DNA of 14,163 nucleotides, from positions 1-14,163 of the forward strand of contig JAZHEJ010000051.1 in assembly GCA_036679665.1 (NCBI GenBank), written 5' to 3'. This stretch comes from Tethybacter castelli. Lineage in GTDB: Bacteria; Pseudomonadota; Gammaproteobacteria; Tethybacterales; Tethybacteraceae. Shown piece by piece: positions 12,087-14,163 of the stretch. The translations under genes and the position numbers were made by a program. The notes beneath the pieces were generated by a model. The model had not been told where the DNA came from and made no database searches. It saw only the letters and a list, made by a program, of their open reading frames with translations. The stretch's first letter is position 1; each line of letters opens with the position of its first letter.

Positions 12087-13514
12087 ATGAACAGCTCATC
12101 GTCATTTGTACCGGTTATTCTTTGCGGAGGAGCGGGGAGCCGACTTTGGCCCTATTCGCGTAGGTTGTTGCCCAAACCGTTTGTGCGATTACCCGACACC
12201 ACCACCATGCTTGGCAACGTACTGGAGTCGCTACGCGAGCACGATTGCCCGCAGGGCGTGATTGTTGTCGCAACCGAACATGTCGACTTGTGTCAGGCTG
12301 AGCTTGGGCGAATCAAGCTACCTTGGCCGGTGTCGATCATTGCCGAATCAAGAGGCGCCGGTACGGCGCCTGCAGCGGCAGCGGCAGCTGAACATGTGCA
12401 AAAAACCCAAGGCGCGCAGTGTGTGATGGCGGTAATGCCCGCTGATAGGCACGTCGGCGACCCGGTCAAATTTGCCGCTGCGATTGATAGCGCGGTCGGT
12501 GCGGCCGATGATCAGTTGGTTGTGTTGGGAATCGTGCCCACAAAACCGTCTTCGCGATACGGATACGTGTTCGTCGATCAAAAAGTTGGTGCAGCGTTCA
12601 AGGTGTCTAGGTTTGTCGAAAAGCCTTCGCCGGCCAAGGCGCAAAACTATGTCAATGCCGGCAACTGTTATTGGAATGCGGGAATATTTGTCATGCGGGC
12701 GGCGACTTATTTGCAACAATTGCGAAGTTTCTGCCCACAGTTGGCAAATAAGGTGGACAAACTGTCCGCCCATACGCACGTTGCCGGGCAGATCTGGAAT
12801 GTTCCTGACGAGTTTAGCGCTGAGCTAGGACAACTTTCGATCGACGTTGAAATAGCCGAAAAAGCAAACAACTTACTGCTCATACCGGCAACTGACACCA
12901 GCTGGCGGGATCTGGGGGACTGGGACGACTTTGCCCGGTTGTTGGCTGAGGACGATTCCAAGAATCGTCTTTACGGTAAGGTTGCGACTGCGCAGGCGCA
13001 TAATGTCAATGTGCTGGCAAATGCCGGACGCCTGGTGGCGGTGGCCGGATGTAGCGATATCAATGTGATTGATACTCCGGACGCGGTGTTGGTTAGCGCT
13101 CAACACGGTGGCGATGCTTTGCGCGAGCTGTATGGGCAGTTGCAAAACGACAAAGAGCAAAGTGTCATTTCACCGGCCGTCGAGCAACGGCCGTGGGGTA
13201 ATTACCGCCAGCTTGGCAGCGGCCCTGGCTGGCAAGTTAAGCGTATCGAGGTTAACGCTCGTAGTCGTTTGTCCCTTCAATCTCATCGGCATCGGTCGGA
13301 GCAGTGGACGGTGGTCCAAGGAACAGTCGCGGTTACGATCAATGATCAGATCCAAACGCTGACCGCGGGCCAGGCGTGCCATATTCCCCTAGGCGCGCGG
13401 CACCGGATGGAAAATCGAACTGATGAGCCGGCCGTGGTGGTGGAGGTACAAAGCGGCTCTTATCTGGGCGAAGATGATATCCAGCGTTATGAAGATGATT
13501 TTGGCCGCTCCTGA
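12087..13514 (+). CDS. manC: Mannose-1-phosphate guanylyltransferase / mannose-6-phosphate isomerase (bifunctional type II)
   Basis: This 475-residue enzyme should make GDP-mannose from mannose-1-phosphate and GTP, and interconvert fructose-6- and mannose-6-phosphate, supplying surface polysaccharide and possibly the polyprenyl-phosphate-mannose pathway. The N-terminal nucleotidyltransferase domain has GGAGSRLWP at 14-22, the GDP-mannose signature FVEKP at 176-180, and the conserved NAGNCYWNAGIF. The usual PKQF is PKPF here (29-32). The C-terminal cupin isomerase domain has PWGNYR, LSLQSHRHRSEQW with probable metal ligands His400, His402 and Glu405, then GARHRMEN and YLGEDDIQRYEDDFGR. I start at ATG 12087 because the family begins just before VPVILCGG; an upstream TTG (12045) would overlap lpxK. 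No Shine-Dalgarno is visible. The 3' end overlaps the convergent GtrA gene by 28 bases. Confidence 0.95.
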   Translation: MNSSSSFVPVILCGGAGSRLWPYSRRLLPKPFVRLPDTTTMLGNVLESLREHDCPQGVIVVATEHVDLCQAELGRIKLPWPVSIIAESRGAGTAPAAAAAAEHVQKTQGAQCVMAVMPADRHVGDPVKFAAAIDSAVGAADDQLVVLGIVPTKPSSRYGYVFVDQKVGAAFKVSRFVEKPSPAKAQNYVNAGNCYWNAGIFVMRAATYLQQLRSFCPQLANKVDKLSAHTHVAGQIWNVPDEFSAELGQLSIDVEIAEKANNLLLIPATDTSWRDLGDWDDFARLLAEDDSKNRLYGKVATAQAHNVNVLANAGRLVAVAGCSDINVIDTPDAVLVSAQHGGDALRELYGQLQNDKEQSVISPAVEQRPWGNYRQLGSGPGWQVKRIEVNARSRLSLQSHRHRSEQWTVVQGTVAVTINDQIQTLTAGQACHIPLGARHRMENRTDEPAVVVEVQSGSYLGEDDIQRYEDDFGRS

Positions 13515-14163
13515 TGATGAGCGCCAAACACATGTTTGGTACTTCCAAAATAATTGAACAGCAAACCGACGACAACGCCGGTTGCCAGCGCGATCAGCTT
13601 GTGGCGGGTAAACCAGTCGACATACGCGGTCAGCAGATGGTAGGTTCCGGCGCTGATAAAAAATCCGATCAATGAAATTTTTATGAAATCCACCAATTGG
13701 ATTATTTTTGCTCGCCGTGGTCGGTCGTCATAGGTGAACGCGCGGTTAAGCGCCCAGTTGCTAACCGTGGCCGGCCAATAGGAAATAACCCGCGCGACCA
13801 AGTGCCCGCTTCCCGCGCCTTGTAAAGCCAAATAGACTAAGATATCGACAATTGTTCCTATCACGCCTACCGCGCTGTGCAGAATAAAGCGGGTAAGCGG
13901 CCAGCGACGTCGATAGAGGTTGAACAGGTGGCGCAGATAGTTGAGCAATTCGCGCGCGCCCATTTTGCTTTGGCCGATTTTACGATCGGTGAAGTGGATC
14001 GGCAATTCAATTATTTGTTCAGCGCGCAACCGCGCGGTGGCAATAATTTCAAGACAAATCTTGTAGCCGATCGGACGCAGACCGGTCGGCCAGCGACGTC
14101 GATAGAGGTTGAACAGGTGGCGCAGATAGTTGAGCAATTCGCGCGCGCCCATTTTGCTTTGGC
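13487..14163 (-). CDS. Dolichyl-phosphate-mannose-synthase-like glycosyltransferase C-terminus fused to a GtrA membrane domain (5' partial)
   Basis: The frame enters from the right edge, so the GT2 catalytic core is missing. What remains is the end of the transferase (LRPIGYKICLEII, ELPIHFTDRKIGQSKMG), an amphipathic linker rich in Arg (LLNYLRHLFNLYRRRWP), and a GtrA domain with about four membrane segments (starting near FILHSAVGVIG, ISYWPATVSNW, IKISLIGFFIS and LIALATGVVVG). GT2-GtrA fusions make polyprenyl-phosphate sugars, commonly from GDP-mannose, and move them across the inner membrane. That fits the neighbouring manC, but the donor sugar cannot be read from this fragment. The linker QSKMGAREL...RRRWP occurs twice in frame, 63 residues apart, with the upstream copy joined directly to TGLRPIGYK. 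That order is not expected for the family, so the first copy is probably artefactual or a duplication. The 3' end overlaps manC by 28 bases. Confidence 0.8.
   Translation of the reverse strand, partial: QSKMGARELLNYLRHLFNLYRRRWPTGLRPIGYKICLEIIATARLRAEQIIELPIHFTDRKIGQSKMGARELLNYLRHLFNLYRRRWPLTRFILHSAVGVIGTIVDILVYLALQGAGSGHLVARVISYWPATVSNWALNRAFTYDDRPRRAKIIQLVDFIKISLIGFFISAGTYHLLTAYVDWFTRHKLIALATGVVVGLLFNYFGSTKHVFGAHHQERPKSSS
13898..13974. repeat. 77-bp exact direct repeat, copy 1
   Basis: Identical over all 77 bases to 14087-14163; the base before each copy differs (G at 13897, T at 14086). It encodes, on the minus strand, the linker ending in RRRWP before the GtrA domain, which is the expected place for it. 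Confidence 0.95.
14087..14163. repeat. 77-bp exact direct repeat, copy 2, reaching the window edge
   Basis: Second copy of the 13898-13974 sequence, offset by exactly 189 bases (63 codons, in frame). It runs to the last base of the window, so its true length is unknown. Its coding content does not belong at this point of a GT2-GtrA protein. Confidence 0.95.

Noticed and set aside
12348..12779. Minus-strand open frame of 143 codons inside manC
   Set aside because: Antisense to the well-conserved nucleotidyltransferase domain, with Arg/His-rich low-information sequence typical of shadow frames.
1..14163. CRISPR array, prophage, insertion sequence, toxin-antitoxin or defence island
   Set aside because: No regularly spaced repeats, transposase, integrase, Cas or toxin-like ORFs; the only long repeat is the 77-bp pair at the right edge.

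Overview
The window looks like a piece of a Gram-negative genome from the Pseudomonadota, most likely on the gammaproteobacterial side. The evidence is a set of conserved gene orders (rnr-rlmB; lpxK-ycaR-kdsB), lipid A/Kdo and AmpD genes that require an outer membrane and peptidoglycan recycling, and paired periplasmic c-type cytochromes. I cannot name a genus. The region is almost wholly chromosomal housekeeping. I see no transposase, integrase, phage gene, CRISPR array, tRNA or rRNA.

Layout. Positions 3-401 (+) are the 3' end of a probable pilin-like secreted protein, closed by a very clear intrinsic terminator. A 382-base AT-rich gap follows, then rnr (784-2280), rlmB (2288-3022) and clpB (3059-5623), all +. 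After clpB comes a 232-base leader that appears to encode a leucine-rich leader peptide and an attenuator ahead of leuA (5856-7010, +). Convergent to leuA is an eight-gene minus-strand cluster running from 12059 down to 7057: lpxK, ycaR, kdsB, ampD, a carboxylesterase, two small cytochromes c and a CtpA-type protease, with overlaps or very short gaps. Divergent from lpxK is manC (12087-13514, +). Its 3' end overlaps by 28 bases a convergent, 5'-partial gene for a dolichyl-phosphate-mannose-synthase-like C-terminus fused to a GtrA membrane domain (13487-14163, -).

How the genes fit together. lpxK and kdsB serve lipid A and Kdo synthesis, and manC with the GtrA-type transferase supply and transfer sugars to surface polysaccharide. 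AmpD recycles peptidoglycan. ClpB and CtpA are protein quality-control factors, and RNase R and RlmB act on RNA and ribosomes. LeuA commits carbon to leucine.

The most interesting signals are: (1) the leucine-codon leader peptide and overlapping hairpins before leuA; (2) three enzymes lacking expected parts, namely RNase R without its N-terminal RNA-binding domains, LeuA without its feedback domain, and LpxK without its P-loop Lys/Thr; (3) a weak hairpin that pairs the clpB start codon; (4) an exact 77-bp direct repeat, 189 bp apart, whose second copy runs into the window edge and may be an assembly artefact. I found no convincing wholly novel multi-gene system.
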